Source: Biscogniauxia marginata (lineage: Eukaryota > Ascomycota > Sordariomycetes > Xylariales > Xylariaceae). From it: 64,000 bases of DNA. This document shows positions 1-12,800 of the stretch, one piece after another (within the stretch, counting starts at the first letter, position 1; the number at the start of each line of letters is the position of its first letter). A program made the translations under genes and the position numbers. The DNA lies in assembly GCA_022695795.1 (NCBI GenBank), contig MU404126.1:124001-188000 (forward strand), read 5' to 3'. Under the pieces are notes generated by a model. The model saw nothing but the letters and a program-made list of their open reading frames with translations, had not been told where the DNA came from and searched no databases.

Positions 1-3000
1 ACACGATGCGTTGACCAGGAGGTAGCTATACCTCACGTTTAAGCCGAAGGAAGACCCTGGCACGACAGGGGGGTTCACTGGCCCACGCATGTCTGATTGG
101 GCATCTGTTAGATGTGGCTAGCCAATCCTTGCCATTCCCACTCCCCTACTTAACAAGCGACTTTTTATATGACATGATGTATGCATCTTGACCGGTCTGG
201 GTTTGCCCGTCTTGAAGCAAACGGACAGTGCGATCTAGCATTGCCGACCTATGGAAAAAACGTGTCGAGCCCAGATCCTACTTTTGCCGAAGCCTTCCCC
301 TTTGCCCCAAAGAAAACGTACGAAGGGAAAATAAATAAACTACTCCATGTCGGCAGAGGCTGACTTAGGCTCAGGTTGCCGCCGAAGTTGTATGCCTTGC
401 CACCTTGCGATCGACAGTTAGAAAGGGGGAAGGGGGAAGGGGTAGGGGAGGGGAGAGGAGGCTCTATACAGCGATACTACCTAGACCGTGGCAATCGGGG
501 CTTGGGTCCCTGGAAAGCGTCTGTTTTTCTTGGGGGTCGTCGCGGCTAATAAGGCGGCGTCTACATCTAATATTGTCGAGAATGGTCTCAAAATTTGGTT
601 CTTTACCCCAGAAAAACAGAATAAGCCGTAGGTCAACCGTGTCTGTTTGGTCGTGCCCGTTACCATGTGTTACCCCTGCGGCAGCTAGGTGACATGCAGA
701 TCATTGACTCGCTTTCTGCATGGCAGGCAGCTACTGATCTGACTCCGGCATTTCTTATTTTGTCGCCCACTCTAGTAATCCTGAGTGAGGTCTCTCCTTT
801 CGTGGCAGCGTGGCATGCACCCTTAGGAAGGTCCCTGTGGACTTGGGGGCTACGAACTAGTGATATGTCACCTCACACAAGATCTGAAAATCATGCTCCA
901 GACCTACGGCTTTGCTTTGCGCGACCTTCTGCACCTATTCAGGCCTAGATGGGATGCTTCGGGCGAGTTGGGCTTGATGCTACTACTACTAGCCATCGAG
1001 CCAAATGTGATACTGCTTCCCCTGTGTGATCGCGAGGTGCATTGACATGACAGAAGATGATCACGGCATCTTCAATCTAGATAGACGAGTATACTAGAAG
1101 TAGCGGCCCGACCCGATACAGAATCATTGCACTCGAAGGCTTCACTTTGCGTACTTCCATTAGACTAACAAGTGCCGCGTCAACGCGACCGAACATAAAA
1201 ACTACAGCGGCCGGCTAGTCTGGAAGGCAAATACCGCGAGCTAACTGGGCTCTTGATACCGTCCGATCACCTTTGCTGTCATGCCTAGGAACCCTAGCCC
1301 AGCAGCTGCTGTGAACCAACAACATAAGGGTGTACCCTCCGTCTGTGGGGGGGTGCGACAAAACACAACGGAATGACTTATAGGCAGATAGATAGCTTTG
1401 AGCCTTGGATCGCGGCATTTACCACTGCGGTGGACCTTCTAACGGCCCCAGAGTGTCGTGATCTGAAACACTTCGAAGACTTCGCCATTTGGCAAGTCTT
1501 GAAGTGGATATGTTGGCAGGGCATATGCGAGTCTTCAAATCTGACGGCAACTTGCACAAGCGGCCATGCAATCAAGGGGGGGTCGAACAGAGGTATAGCC
1601 TGTTCTCGAGGGCTATCTCGGTATATTAAGAATGCACCGGGAGAGAAAATGGGAGGGAGGGAGAGAAAGACACGATAAATTGTTTCTGCTACGTAGTCAA
1701 CTCTGCCCATGAAGCCCCAGCAGTCTATATGACTAACCTAGGTTATATTATTTCCCCAAGATCCTTGTCACTGCCTATCATGGACCCCAGCCTCCATTCT
1801 CGGGTAGTTAACGGCATGATTGGCTAGTCCTTCAGAGGATCGCTGGTGACAACGGACCAAGTTTATCCTTGTACAATGGAGTCTACATCTACCTAGGTTC
1901 GGAGAAGCTCCCACTAGGCTCGAGCCTCATGCTAGGGTAGAAGTGGCCATGGATGCTCACTTTTCGGGTTCGGAACTGTAAATGAAGATTAGCAACGGGT
2001 TCGGGGGCTAGTCAAGCACGACGCACCCGTTGGCTAGCTAACTTAAATATTGCTCCTGGCAAGGCATACCTAACTCAAATAACAACAATGACGACAAAGA
2101 AAAAGAGATTATCGGTTGAAGTGGCGCTCGGCCGATATATTGACAGAAACTTTCTATCTCACGTGTTCAAGGCTTGATAGCCTTCAAGTCCGTCACGAAA
2201 TCTGAAACACTAAAGATCGGTGGCTACAGATGATCTGCTGCTACGTGCGTACCTTGCGGATCTAACCCAGCAAGCGTGCCCAGGCTGACCTACCAGAGGT
2301 CTGCCGGCCAAGCCTTTCTGCTGTCGGTCGGTCGTTGCCGAGCAATGTTAGAGACACGGAAGCTAGATACACTCGTGGGCAACGTACGTGAACTAAGTTA
2401 GATAGGACCGAAAAGTAAGATAGGTATCCGTGGGCATGGCGGCCGCGGCCGCCTTGCTTAGATCTGCCCAGAGTCATCGACGCCGTTGGTTGGCCCACAA
2501 GGTTAGGGGCAAGCGAGATGATATCCGCCTCATTAGCAGCGCCAAGCTAATCTCTCGCGCCTTTGAAATATACTCCGGCACCTTCGCTCGTCGCTGGTCA
2601 TCACTCCCCTCCCTCTCCTTTGGCACTGAAAATGCCTGCTAGTACATGCAAGTTACCTGATCAAAAGAGGGATGACCTAGGACATGATACTTCCCAGCTA
2701 CATCAGTATTAACAGGGGTACCGGCAACGGCATATGACGACGACATCTAGGCACATCTGATCGAAGTGGCGGACGGTGACATTGAAATCGACCAGACGCT
2801 TGTAAGCATGTCATGCAGTTTCCCGACGACTGGGTCACCCCCTCGGCCAGGCAGATCCCTACCTAATTACCAGAGGGTGTTTGTGGCGTCTCGTAGAGGC
2901 ACGCACTTGACGGTAGGATAGCTGCAGATCTGATGCATGGAAGACGGAGTTTCCAAGAGTCCATCACAACCCTGGAGCTTTCTCACTCGCCATATCTTAG

Positions 3001-3222
3001 TCGACTTTCTGCTGGCCTCTTGGCGAATCCCGGACGTACGTACTCGATGACCGATGGCAGCAGGAGAAAAAGGGGCTCCTAGCTCTTGCTCACCCATACA
3101 TCCATCCATCCATAGAAGATTAGATGCGTGCTTTGGTGGAAATCTGTATGTAATACCAGAACTCTTTAGGTTAGAGTGAGAGGGGTATTGGTATCCCTTC
3201 TAATTTCTGGTCTCCCAGTTAT

Positions 3223-3246
3223 GCCTGCCTGCCTGCCTGCCTGCCT
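3223..3246. repeat. (GCCT)6 microsatellite
   Basis: Six perfect tandem copies of the tetramer GCCT in non-coding DNA. Confidence 0.9.
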
Positions 3247-4490
3247 ACCATAGCTACTAGAGAGTATATGAGAAGGAGGGGGGGTGGGAGTCCTGTGCTG
3301 GAACTAATGGGATTGTTTGGCTTTGAGGTTGGTGTACCCAAGTTAAGTAAAACAGCTTGAAGAGTGAGATCTGCCGCGAATAGAACAGCCTCCTTCTTCT
3401 CCTCCTCATCTCTCTCCTGTCTTGCTTGTCAAGAAGAGGCACCCAGCTGAGTTATCTGCCGCTCTAACCCCTTGGGTTACTAGTACAGTACCTATAGGTA
3501 AGATATTCTAACTCATTTTGCTTCGCCTAGTTCACATCGTCTCTCCACGCTGACCCCAAAAATGCCAGGCACCATTATCGCCGCACATACTACATAGAAC
3601 TACGTCTAATTATATGCTGAGTCGTCGATACTGCCTCATAGGTAGGACTACACCCTTCAACCTTGTCTAGCTTATACATCTTACCCCGTAGCCCGCAGAT
3701 GACCCCATAATTCCTACGGGACCGACGCGACAGCGTGAGATCAAGCCCTACGCGATAAAACCGACCGAATACGCCCCAGGCTCTCTACAGATATACAAAT
3801 GCCCCCATAGCCGCTGTCTTAAAACTCGTCAACTTGCGTAACCCGACTACCCAGACCCAAGATGGAATAGAGCATACCCACTTCTTCTTCTTTTGTCAGT
3901 CCTATCAGAGTTTTGTCGTCTTATACTCGAAGTATCAACCTCCGTAGTCTGACCGACGCCTGGCCCTTCCCCGTCGCGAGTCTGGAGAAAGTTAGCTTCA
4001 CTCGTACGCATCATCTTTGTGGCACTGCCTTCACATCTTGAAGCCTCCCAATTTTCCTAAACAGGTCGACAATCTCGTACGATCAGAAGCCATCGCGTCA
4101 AGTGTCCAAGCGCTCGTTCCTCAGGGGGGATATATAGAATCCCTTTAACCTCATATCTTGGGCGTATGCCACCCGCCCAATCTAGTTGAATCACGCGATC
4201 CGGGTTAGAAAACTTCCCAGCCATCTTTACAGCCTCCGTCTCCAGCACGCGGGTCTACGACAGCAGGACCTTTTTCCTGGCCCACCCCTTGTCTGGTGTT
4301 TACAAGCGGCTCACCCAAATCACACACACATACGTTTAAGGGACCAAGCAACGAAAACCGGCCCGGGATATCGTAAAGTTCGTCGAGTGGGGACATTAGG
4401 TACGTCAAGAGACAAGTTGTGCTTTCGGACTGATTGCGTTGAGAAGCTCGGATGTTTGTCGAAGTCTTCTTGTCATTATTATTATCATTA

Positions 4491-4512
4491 TTGTTGTTGT
4501 TGTTGTTGTTGT
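4491..4512. repeat. (TTG)7 microsatellite
   Basis: Seven tandem TTG units following an imperfect ATT/ATC run; no gene is supported across it. Confidence 0.9.
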
Positions 4513-5446
4513 ATTATCCCCCCCTCCCCCCGTATCCCCACCCACGAACATATCTGATCCCCCCCTGCTCTAAATCGATGCGCATTGCGCCATCCACACA
4601 CCACAAGCGACCCAAGATAGTGGTAGAGCCGATGCCAGTGATGTCCAGGGTCTTTCTTAGCCTTCGCTATGTCGATCAATCAGATGCTACCAAATAATGC
4701 CAGTAAAGAACGCTGCGCTAACGGTTTTCACCCAGGTCTGTTGGTATACCTACTTCTACGTGTTAGTGCCTTTTCCGAGGTTTTCATCTATTCGGGATCT
4801 TGTGCAGACGCCACAGTATGCGATCGAGCAGACTTGGCAAAGCAGATCGGAAGCAAGACACCAGAACAGTGCGCGTGCGACGAATTGAGTACCTACTGCG
4901 CGAAGCACCACAGTCTGGTGATAATAGCTAGCTCGGCTGCTCGATCCGCGCGAATTCTATTCGACTGGACTTAAAGAGCCGATGACGGCTCGAGGGATCT
5001 GGGAGCGTGCCGAGCTGGCCTATTATTCTGCCGTCTCTGCTGTCTGGTCTCTTGGGCATCTGAGAATCGATGGCATAAAGCAATCCTATTGCTTCTTTAT
5101 TCTAACAATTCTCTAAATTTCCCTTTGCTCGGTTTTCAAACCTCGTCGGGTGAGAGCTGACAGATACTTTGAATTGGTCAGATAAACCCCCCCCCCGAGC
5201 TTCGTCGGTCGGCGCATAAAACTGTGTAATTGGAAAGGCACAGCTTGGCATCTAATGGTGACAGGGGATTCAACAAAGGTCGGTGTGAAATCTGGGCTTC
5301 TGCAAGCCATCGTACCCCCTTACCCTCCCACTATACCAACATACCTACCTACCTACCTCCCTGGCTACATAGCACACTTTACAGCACAAACCTACCTACC
5401 CAAGTTAGCAGAGAGCTCATCGGGGGAGTGGAGGGGGTAGCTTTTT

Positions 5447-5466
5447 CTCTCTCTCTCTCTCTCTCT
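5447..5466. repeat. (CT)10 microsatellite
   Basis: Ten tandem CT dinucleotides in non-coding DNA. Confidence 0.9.
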
Positions 5467-6230
5467 TCTGCCCCAATGGGCGCACTGGAAGCCCACTAAT
5501 ACGTCCCTGAGCAATGCACAGTACATACCGTACAATACACCATCCGTTGACGTTCACTGGCGGGCCCTACCAGGCGACTGGTGTTAGTCGTTAGTAGCTG
5601 CAGCTATACTCCCTCCCCGAAAAGCTTGAGCTTATGAGCTTGTTTCTACGTTATTATTATCATGTTCGCATTTTGCTGACCGTTGCACTTTTTGCGGGAC
5701 GAAAAGTTACGGGTCCAGTTACCGTTATTCGAGTCGCTTATAAACGATCCGTCTTCCATTACTTTCTCATCAGCACGGGTAGCATTGCCAACACCACCAC
5801 CACTACCACGTCTCAGGCGGAACGAAGCTCGCCTCCCTATCGAGCGAGAGGTTCCCCGAATGAATCAACAACTCAACAAGGTATTTATTGTATATACACA
5901 CATATATTGATTGATACATCCTCCTTACCCGTGATCTTTTCCCCCCTCTTTTCTCATACCTTCCCAAATACTATACCCTCCCTTTACTCCCACCAAAAAT
6001 AGTGGACAGTTCGAATTCACTTTGCGCCGAACCGATCTGCACGGAGGAGCAGTTTAATTAATAAGAGGCCAATTGGATTAAATGGGCCATGCATTGTCGT
6101 TGCTAAGAGGGCGCGCAAAGGGGCAACCAACGGCTGCTGTTGGGAGCCTCGAGGAAGAGAAGACAAGAACGGGAACATCGAGAGCAAGCCAGAGGTTAGT
6201 ACATGCTTATACGATGCATACGCAAGTACA

Positions 6231-6310
6231 TTGCCTACATTACCTACATTCACTCATTGCATACCTACTTACATACCTACCTACATACGCACATACATAC
6301 ACACATGAAC
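6231..6310. repeat. Degenerate TACC/TACA low-complexity tract
   Basis: Imperfect tandem repeats of TACC, TACA and CACA units. A similar but shorter TACC tract occurs at about 5,340-5,360. Confidence 0.75.
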
Positions 6311-8004
6311 CAACCTATCTACTTACACACATTCAAACATACACACTTCCGCACCATAACCGTCTTTCATTTTAATTCTTTATTTTTATTTATTTCTTGT
6401 CAATCATTTATCGACTGGTTCATTTATTTGGTACCTCTTCTACAGACCCAGCAAGAAATAAAGTGGAAATTAAAACGCAGGGAGGGGAAATCACACTACG
6501 TTATACCTACTACTCTCCTCTTTAACTCTTTAAAAATATCTAGTTAATTATTTCGGGTCTAAAAAAGAAGAGAAAAAGAAAGAAACAACAGAAGAAAAGA
6601 GGGAAGGAAAAAAAGACAAAAGAAAAAAGATAGTGAATCAAACCGTATCGGGAATTCTTTGTACTACATGTACGTCAGAATTCTAGTGCCACTGGAGAGT
6701 GGAAGGAAGGCCCCCCAACCCACCCCCCTACCTCTTACAGCGCTCCTCCCTGCTTACCTACCTTGCCTACATACACACATACCGTCAAACTGCCTAGTCA
6801 GCAGCTCATCCTGTATTGTACAGGTACCGCGCCATGGCTGGAGGTATCACAGTGTACCGCACAGAAATGACAAGGTACCAATAATAACATACTGGACTTG
6901 GGGAGTAATTCGGAGCAAACACCTGCCATTTATTTCACCTGCAGTTTTTTCCCTTAACTGGTCATTTTGTCATTTTTTATTTCGGAATACTCTGACCCTC
7001 TAAAAAAAGTCTCTGTCTGCTAACAACCTTCAACTTCACTGCAGCCTCTTTCCCACCCGCCTCACAATCCTCGATCCGACGCCAGCAATGCCCATAGCCT
7101 GGTAATGATTGCAGTTTACGCAGAACAACCTCTATTCTTTCATGCAGCTTCACCTCGGTCGTCGTCGTTATGTTGTAAAAGTCGCGACGAGAAGCCATGC
7201 ACTGACGACTTGCCTACATCTAGCAGGACTTTGAGCCTTTGCCGCCCACTTGTAACGGGCTGGAAACATACCTCGAGATCCCGGCAGTAGCTGATATGCG
7301 GTAAGATATTATTATCATGTCCTTTGTCTACTTCTCCCCCCTTCTTCTCTTCTTTCTTTCTCGTTTCGGTTTTCTTGTGTTCCTCCTTGCGCCGTTCCTA
7401 TTCAACGAGGCTCGAATATTGCTCAACTCCAAAACTGTGTCAGCACGTGTAATCTTATACATTTCTTTTTGCTAGAATCGCTCAATTTCTCTCTTTTACC
7501 TCGTCCTCCTTCTCCTGCCATCCCCGCCTCCTGTCCACCCCCAAGAAGCAGTGGTTTGGGCACACATGCCCAAGTGGTGTTGTTGTACCGGTTAGGCGGC
7601 CTTTTCATTCTTGCTCCTGCTCCTGGTGCGCCCCGAACATTATCCTACATTACAGTCAGTCTACTCCTGCGGCTGCCACAGCCTGCCATGTAGGCGGAGA
7701 CAAGGTGCAAGGGTGGCTGCCCTTGGCGGGGAGGGTGCAGCACAAGAGACACTTGTTGTTGTTTTGGCCCTTCCGTTCTTCGCTCTCATGTGGTGGGTGT
7801 GTGTATGCGCGCTGCGCGTGGGCGTAGTAGACGTGGAAGTAGGTGTGGCTCGCGGTTCCCGATCCTGTATCCGCTCCTCTGTTCCCTGTATGACGCCAAC
7901 GTTGGCAGTATTACCACTGCCGTCACACTCAGACATACACTTGGGCATTGTGCGTATGGAACGCGATACAACATTGTCGCGCTAGCTACCTGAATCCCGC
8001 GCAC

Positions 8005-8085
8005 ATGAGCTTCTATTTGGCAGAGCCCCTGCTGATGTGTTCACCAGATACAACCAAGAATCCAATATCTCGTCTCTGGCAATAG
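8005..8085 (+). other. Short ATG reading frame ahead of, and overlapping, the regulator exon
   Basis: An ATG at 8,005 opens a 26-codon frame that overlaps the regulator coding frame in another phase and ends at a TAG at 8,083. If the leader is transcribed unspliced here, it would be an upstream ORF able to dampen translation. If the region is removed by the 5-prime intron, it has no role. Sequence alone does not decide. Confidence 0.25.
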
Positions 8086-9862
8086 AAACCCCTCCTCAGC
8101 CTCCATCGGTACTGAGCGGCTTCCCGGCTCCTCTACTTAATACCAGTACGGGGTACTCCCCTGACGCCGGATCCTTTTATCCCCCGGCTTCACAGATATT
8201 TCCCAGCATCGACCCCAGGTCACGCCTGGGCTCCAAGTAAGTCTTGTACAACGAACCAACTCTCATTTAATTTTTTTTCGGGTTTTTTCTTCTCCTCTTC
8301 TCTTTCCTTTCCCTCCCTTCTTATCGCGTAGTCACACGCCTACCTCACATGTCTCTCTCTATGCTCACAAAAGTAGCAGCAGCACCTCCTCTACGGGCAT
8401 GGCACATGCCCACCGTTCCGCTACTTTACCCAACCCAGGTTATAGCACGAGAGATCTCTATTCCGGGGCGAGGCCGTCGTTCGGGCGACCGACAGAGCAC
8501 GCAGCTAGATCGCCTTCTTTTGCTGCCCATCCTCTGCGACGTCTTCCTTTGTCGCCAACTCCCAGTCCTAGCATAGGTTTCACGAGTCCGGTCAGAATGG
8601 ATGGTAGCCAGTACGGGAAGAGCCAAGCGTCCAACATCCCCCCGCTGATGGCCCTGACCACGCATGGTCAGTTGGTGTACGGAGATGCAGGCACGCCAGG
8701 TTCCGGAACGCCCGTCAAGATCGATATTCAAGGAACCATTGACAAGGGATTCTTTCTCTCCGATGGCGAATGGACCTGTTATCGGCGCAACTATTTTTCC
8801 TGCATCTGCTCGTACAGTCTGACGCCGTACTATCCCAACGCGGCAATGCATTACATTCCAAATGGAAGCTCTACATCGTACCAAGTCTTTGGCTTTGCGA
8901 TGTCGATCTCGGCCGTAGTGGCTGACAGCGACTCCCATTCGATCGAGCTGGTACAGCACACGCCCAAAAGAGACAAGGGCCCCACCGCAAGGCCCGAAAA
9001 AGTGAGACTCACGCCGAAGCCCCCCCAGCAGACGCCACATTCATTGGGTCTGTACACAGACCACCATAGCATGGCTGGCAGTTCGAGGCCAATATACGAA
9101 GGGGGCTATGGCCAGAACACACAAGGCTCTTACCCGGGCGAGCATACGTTTGAGAGAATCCAGTTCAAGCAAGCGACAGCAAACAATGGCAAGCGCAGGG
9201 CGGCTCAACAGTACTACCATCTTGTGGTGGAGCTCTATGCCGATGTAGGCACTCAGAACCCTGAGCAGTTCATCAAGATTGCACAGCGGAGGTCGGTCAG
9301 AATGATTGTCCGCGGTCGTTCCCCGGGGCACTACCAAACAGAACGACGAGGTAGCACCAGCAGTGGCCCCGGAGGATCGGGTGGCATGGGCAGCTATTCA
9401 GGATCTCAAGTGCTTGGGGGTGCCGATTACAGCGCGGGATCCTCGTTGCTCCCAAGTGCGTACGGTACCAGTGCATACGACCCTCGACCCGGGCATTACG
9501 GGACCACGCGACACCACCACGATCTGCCAATGGAGCCCATTATATCTCACGAGGAGGCAAAAGCCATCGACAGCACAAAGGATTATCAATACTATCCCGG
9601 GGCCATTTACGAGGGCGCAGATACGAGGCAAGGCATTGAAATGTTTGCGCACCGCAGCGAGACAGAGAGCGCAATGAATCATCCCCCGACGACAGCGGAC
9701 TCTTCATCCTCGAAGGTTAAGCACGAATACGATGGTACTCTCCCAAGCCTCTTCTACAACCCAGGGGGCGCTTATTATTCCCGAAGCTGCAGTCGTTTCG
9801 AGGGCAAGCCTTCCTCGGCCGGATTCTATCCGACACCGACAATGCTTCCCCAATCCGGGTAA
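8024..9862 (+). CDS. vib-1: NDT80/PhoG-like p53-fold transcription factor (VIB-1/XprG type)
   Basis: Family members control starvation and secreted-hydrolase responses and, in Neurospora, heterokaryon incompatibility and cell death. Two exons join in frame across an intron at 8,237-8,331 (GTAAGT donor, TAG acceptor); coding resumes as HTPTSHVSLY. The NDT80 DNA-binding domain runs from about 8,640 to 9,335, with the hallmark stretch DGEWTCYRRNYFSC, the segment YYHLVVELYADVG and the basic end RRSVRMIVRGRSPGHY. The C-terminal tail is low in complexity and ends with RFEGKPSSAGFYPTP, which I recall as similar to VIB-1 orthologues. The first in-frame ATG (8,399) lies inside exon 2, so the true start should be in an upstream exon entering at an acceptor near 8,023 or 8,047 (branch-like GCTGAT at 8,031). 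The product has at least about 575 residues. Family assignment is firm; the N-terminus is unresolved. Confidence 0.9.
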
Positions 9863-12800
9863 GAGAATGGCAGCCTAGCACTTATTTGAGCACGGACGTG
9901 CATGTACCCTGGGCACACATCGTGCGATCTATGTGGCATATCTGCTTGGTGGCATCGAGCCACGCACGTACTTGAACATTTTGCATGAGAAAACGGCCTT
10001 CGGAAATGAAAAAAAGAGCATACTGGTTGTTTTAAAAGGTTCCGGGTTCATCTTGCGCCTCCGAGGTTGGAGGCGGGGATAATGGCGTACAGGATTTCGG
10101 CGCAGAAAGACTTTTCTCGAATGGAGTCCAGTCTGTATGGGAAATAACACGGCGTGAAGAAAAACGGGAAAATATACGGAGAATGGAGCGCTTGTTTTAT
10201 CATAGGGTCCGGATATATCTCAGAGGGATAAGGGACTGGGAAGGACCAGGGAATTTATGGGATTGCAGAAAGAATACCCGGACGCGATGTTTTACGGATG
10301 GGATGGTCAACCTAAGGAGATTAAGACTTTAGGATTGGGACATTCATTCACCTGTCTGCCTGGACGCTTGATGAAGACGACACAAAATCATGGGTGGCGT
10401 TGGGAAAGACAGATGGATTACAAGGGGCATGCTTTTTCACTTTCTTTCTCTTCTCTTATTTTTTTCCTTCTTGCCTTTAAACTGGCAATGGCTTTCACTT
10501 GTAGCCTCAAATGCTCCTGGCGAGAACAACTCGTTGCAAGTTGCCTTCTCCGTTACTACTTTGGCTCGGGGACGCTTGGGTGGGATAGTTGTTTGCGAGT
10601 ACCACGAGGCGATGAATTTGGTCATTCCGAGATGGGATTTCAGAAAGCAAGGTTTCGGCTGAACGATCTAGCCGGGTAGCCATCCATCTCTATTTACCAC
10701 GACGGTCTCAAGGGCTCAATTGTCTTCTTCCCATAACAGTTGAATCACCAAATTAATCTTGACATCTCTTTGGACAACCTTGGCAATAAGAAAAAATGGA
10801 GAAAGAAAAAGAAACCCCCCCCAAAAAAAAAATTGTGTTTGTCACCCATGAGAGAAGAAAACAAATGCCCTAGCAAGATGCTACTATATTACTACTGTAA
10901 CCTAAAAAGAGAGCACCTGCGCTGCTGTGTTTATTGAAATTGCTTCAGGCGGCGCATGTGGCCCACCTTACATAGGTACGTTATGAATAGAAGACTTGTG
11001 CGGCCTTCAGCACTACGGCAAAATTACCATGCACAACACAGTCAGCCACAGCCCCTGTCGGCCATGACCGTGACGAATGCCATTAAGTAGTGATACCCGG
11101 TCAGCCTAGTCAGACTCACATGCAAAGAATGGGAATTGAAAAGAAAACGAAAAGGGGTGGAAGAGAAGCTGAAGATATCGCGATGAGGGCACCATTAGTA
11201 CGGTATAATGCATTATACCATGATTGAACAATTGCACAGTGGAAAGGAATACGCTGTGGAAGAAAAGGCTAGGCCCCCACCTAATTATAGGTACCTGGGT
11301 CAAGGTATAGAGATACAAGCTGGATCTGATATGGTACGGTCGCAATACTACATGTAAGCAAGGTACGGATAGTTACGGTAGCCTCAAAGCTCCACAGCGG
11401 GAGCTAAGACAACGCTAAAAGTCCATCGGCGCTATGGTAGCGTTAGCCGAGCCCCTCCACCCAGTGTGAAAGTGGAGAAGAGCGAATGAAAGGAGGGGGG
11501 GTGGACTAACCCCTCCCCTGTTTCTTGTCCTTGTTTGTCTCGATGCACCAGTGTGCACCATAAGGTACTAGTACAAATCTACGGTATACGTCTAGTACCT
11601 AGATCTTACGAGTGTGGAGAGCTGCACGTTTAGATATAAACTACGTAGGTACATACATACCACATTGCCAGGCCGGCAGCCCTGCTTCCCGGCAAGGTTA
11701 GATACACACCCGAGATGCAGACTCGAGTTGGGTTGTGTATGTAGGTAGTGATGGATATGTACGTAAGGAAGTAGATGAGCATGATGTACCGAGGTACAGA
11801 GAACGAGGTACGGAATACCCCAGCTGGCTGTGTTTACATACATGTTCCTACATGTACAGTGGCTGCTGAGCCTACGGGTCCTCTTACGTGCGTAAAGGGT
11901 CGGTCGACAAAGACAGATTAATAAACCGCGCCCGCGCTAAGTTTCACAGTACCAGGAATCTCCCGGCAAGGCATTATCAAGGTAATTAGTTAGGTGAGGT
12001 CCCAACTCGATGCGCGGAGGGGATGCAATTCCGCACTAGATACAGCAGCACTTTGCGAATCGGAAGAGTCCGTCAAACAAAATTCACGTCAAATCTTGCT
12101 GAAACCGGAAAGATTGCCTACCTCCCATTCGGTATACCCAGGTACCTACCACTTACAAGACAAGCAGGACAAAAACGGTGCGCCACCACCAAACAAGCCG
12201 GGGGCGACAGCCATGATGGGTGACAATTGGACGTCGACTGTCACACGCACAACGTGGCTTTGCCATTTTGTTTCTTCACCGTTGTTTTCCGTCATCTAAG
12301 CTACATAATGACGCACGAGACGGGCGCCGGATGAGGTTCTCGTTCCAAGATAGCCACGGGCGGACTTGTACCAATTAGGAGACGAATTCGGATTCGACCT
12401 AGATCTTAGGTAGGTCAGTAGGTTTTAATTATTTTCTAGGGGCCTTTTCTTTTTTTCTTTTTCTTTTTTACTGGGCGGGTTTTCCTCGCCTGCCTAGTTA
12501 ATCTTATTAAACCTTGGGTCAGCAACAATATCTTAGGTACCTATTGACATGGACTTATTATTTAGGTATAATATACAGTGGAGCTGCACAGACTTACACG
12601 TATCGACCCATCGATAAGAAGGGAGAGACAAAAAAAAAGGAAAAGAGGATTGACGCCTAAATAAGCAGTGTTGCAAGTAGAAACCCAAACTAGACTATTT
12701 ATTTATGTATGAAACTGCTTATGGTGCCTTTCCAGCTTTGACCAGCTGTCTCTGCATTGATCAACCCTGTCCGGGGAGGCTCCTACTCTCTTTTTTATTT

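Larger units (their letters stand above)
1..8023. other. Long intergenic region upstream of the VIB-1-like gene
   Basis: No convincing gene is seen here. Open frames are short, mostly begin at non-ATG codons, show no family motif and do not join through splice sites. The last kilobase (about 7,000-8,000) is pyrimidine-rich (C/T tracts around 7,320-7,540), as expected for a promoter and long leader of the regulator that follows. Simple repeats are listed separately. An unrecognised 5-prime exon of the VIB-1-like gene probably lies in the last part of this region. Confidence 0.6.

Noticed and set aside
8426..9040. 204-codon minus-strand frame across the VIB-1-like gene
   Set aside because: It is antisense to the conserved NDT80 domain, has no motif of its own and is best explained as a shadow of GC-rich coding sequence.
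10257..10679. 140-codon plus-strand frame downstream of the VIB-1-like gene
   Set aside because: No motif, T-rich middle and position fit a 3-prime UTR or chance frame.
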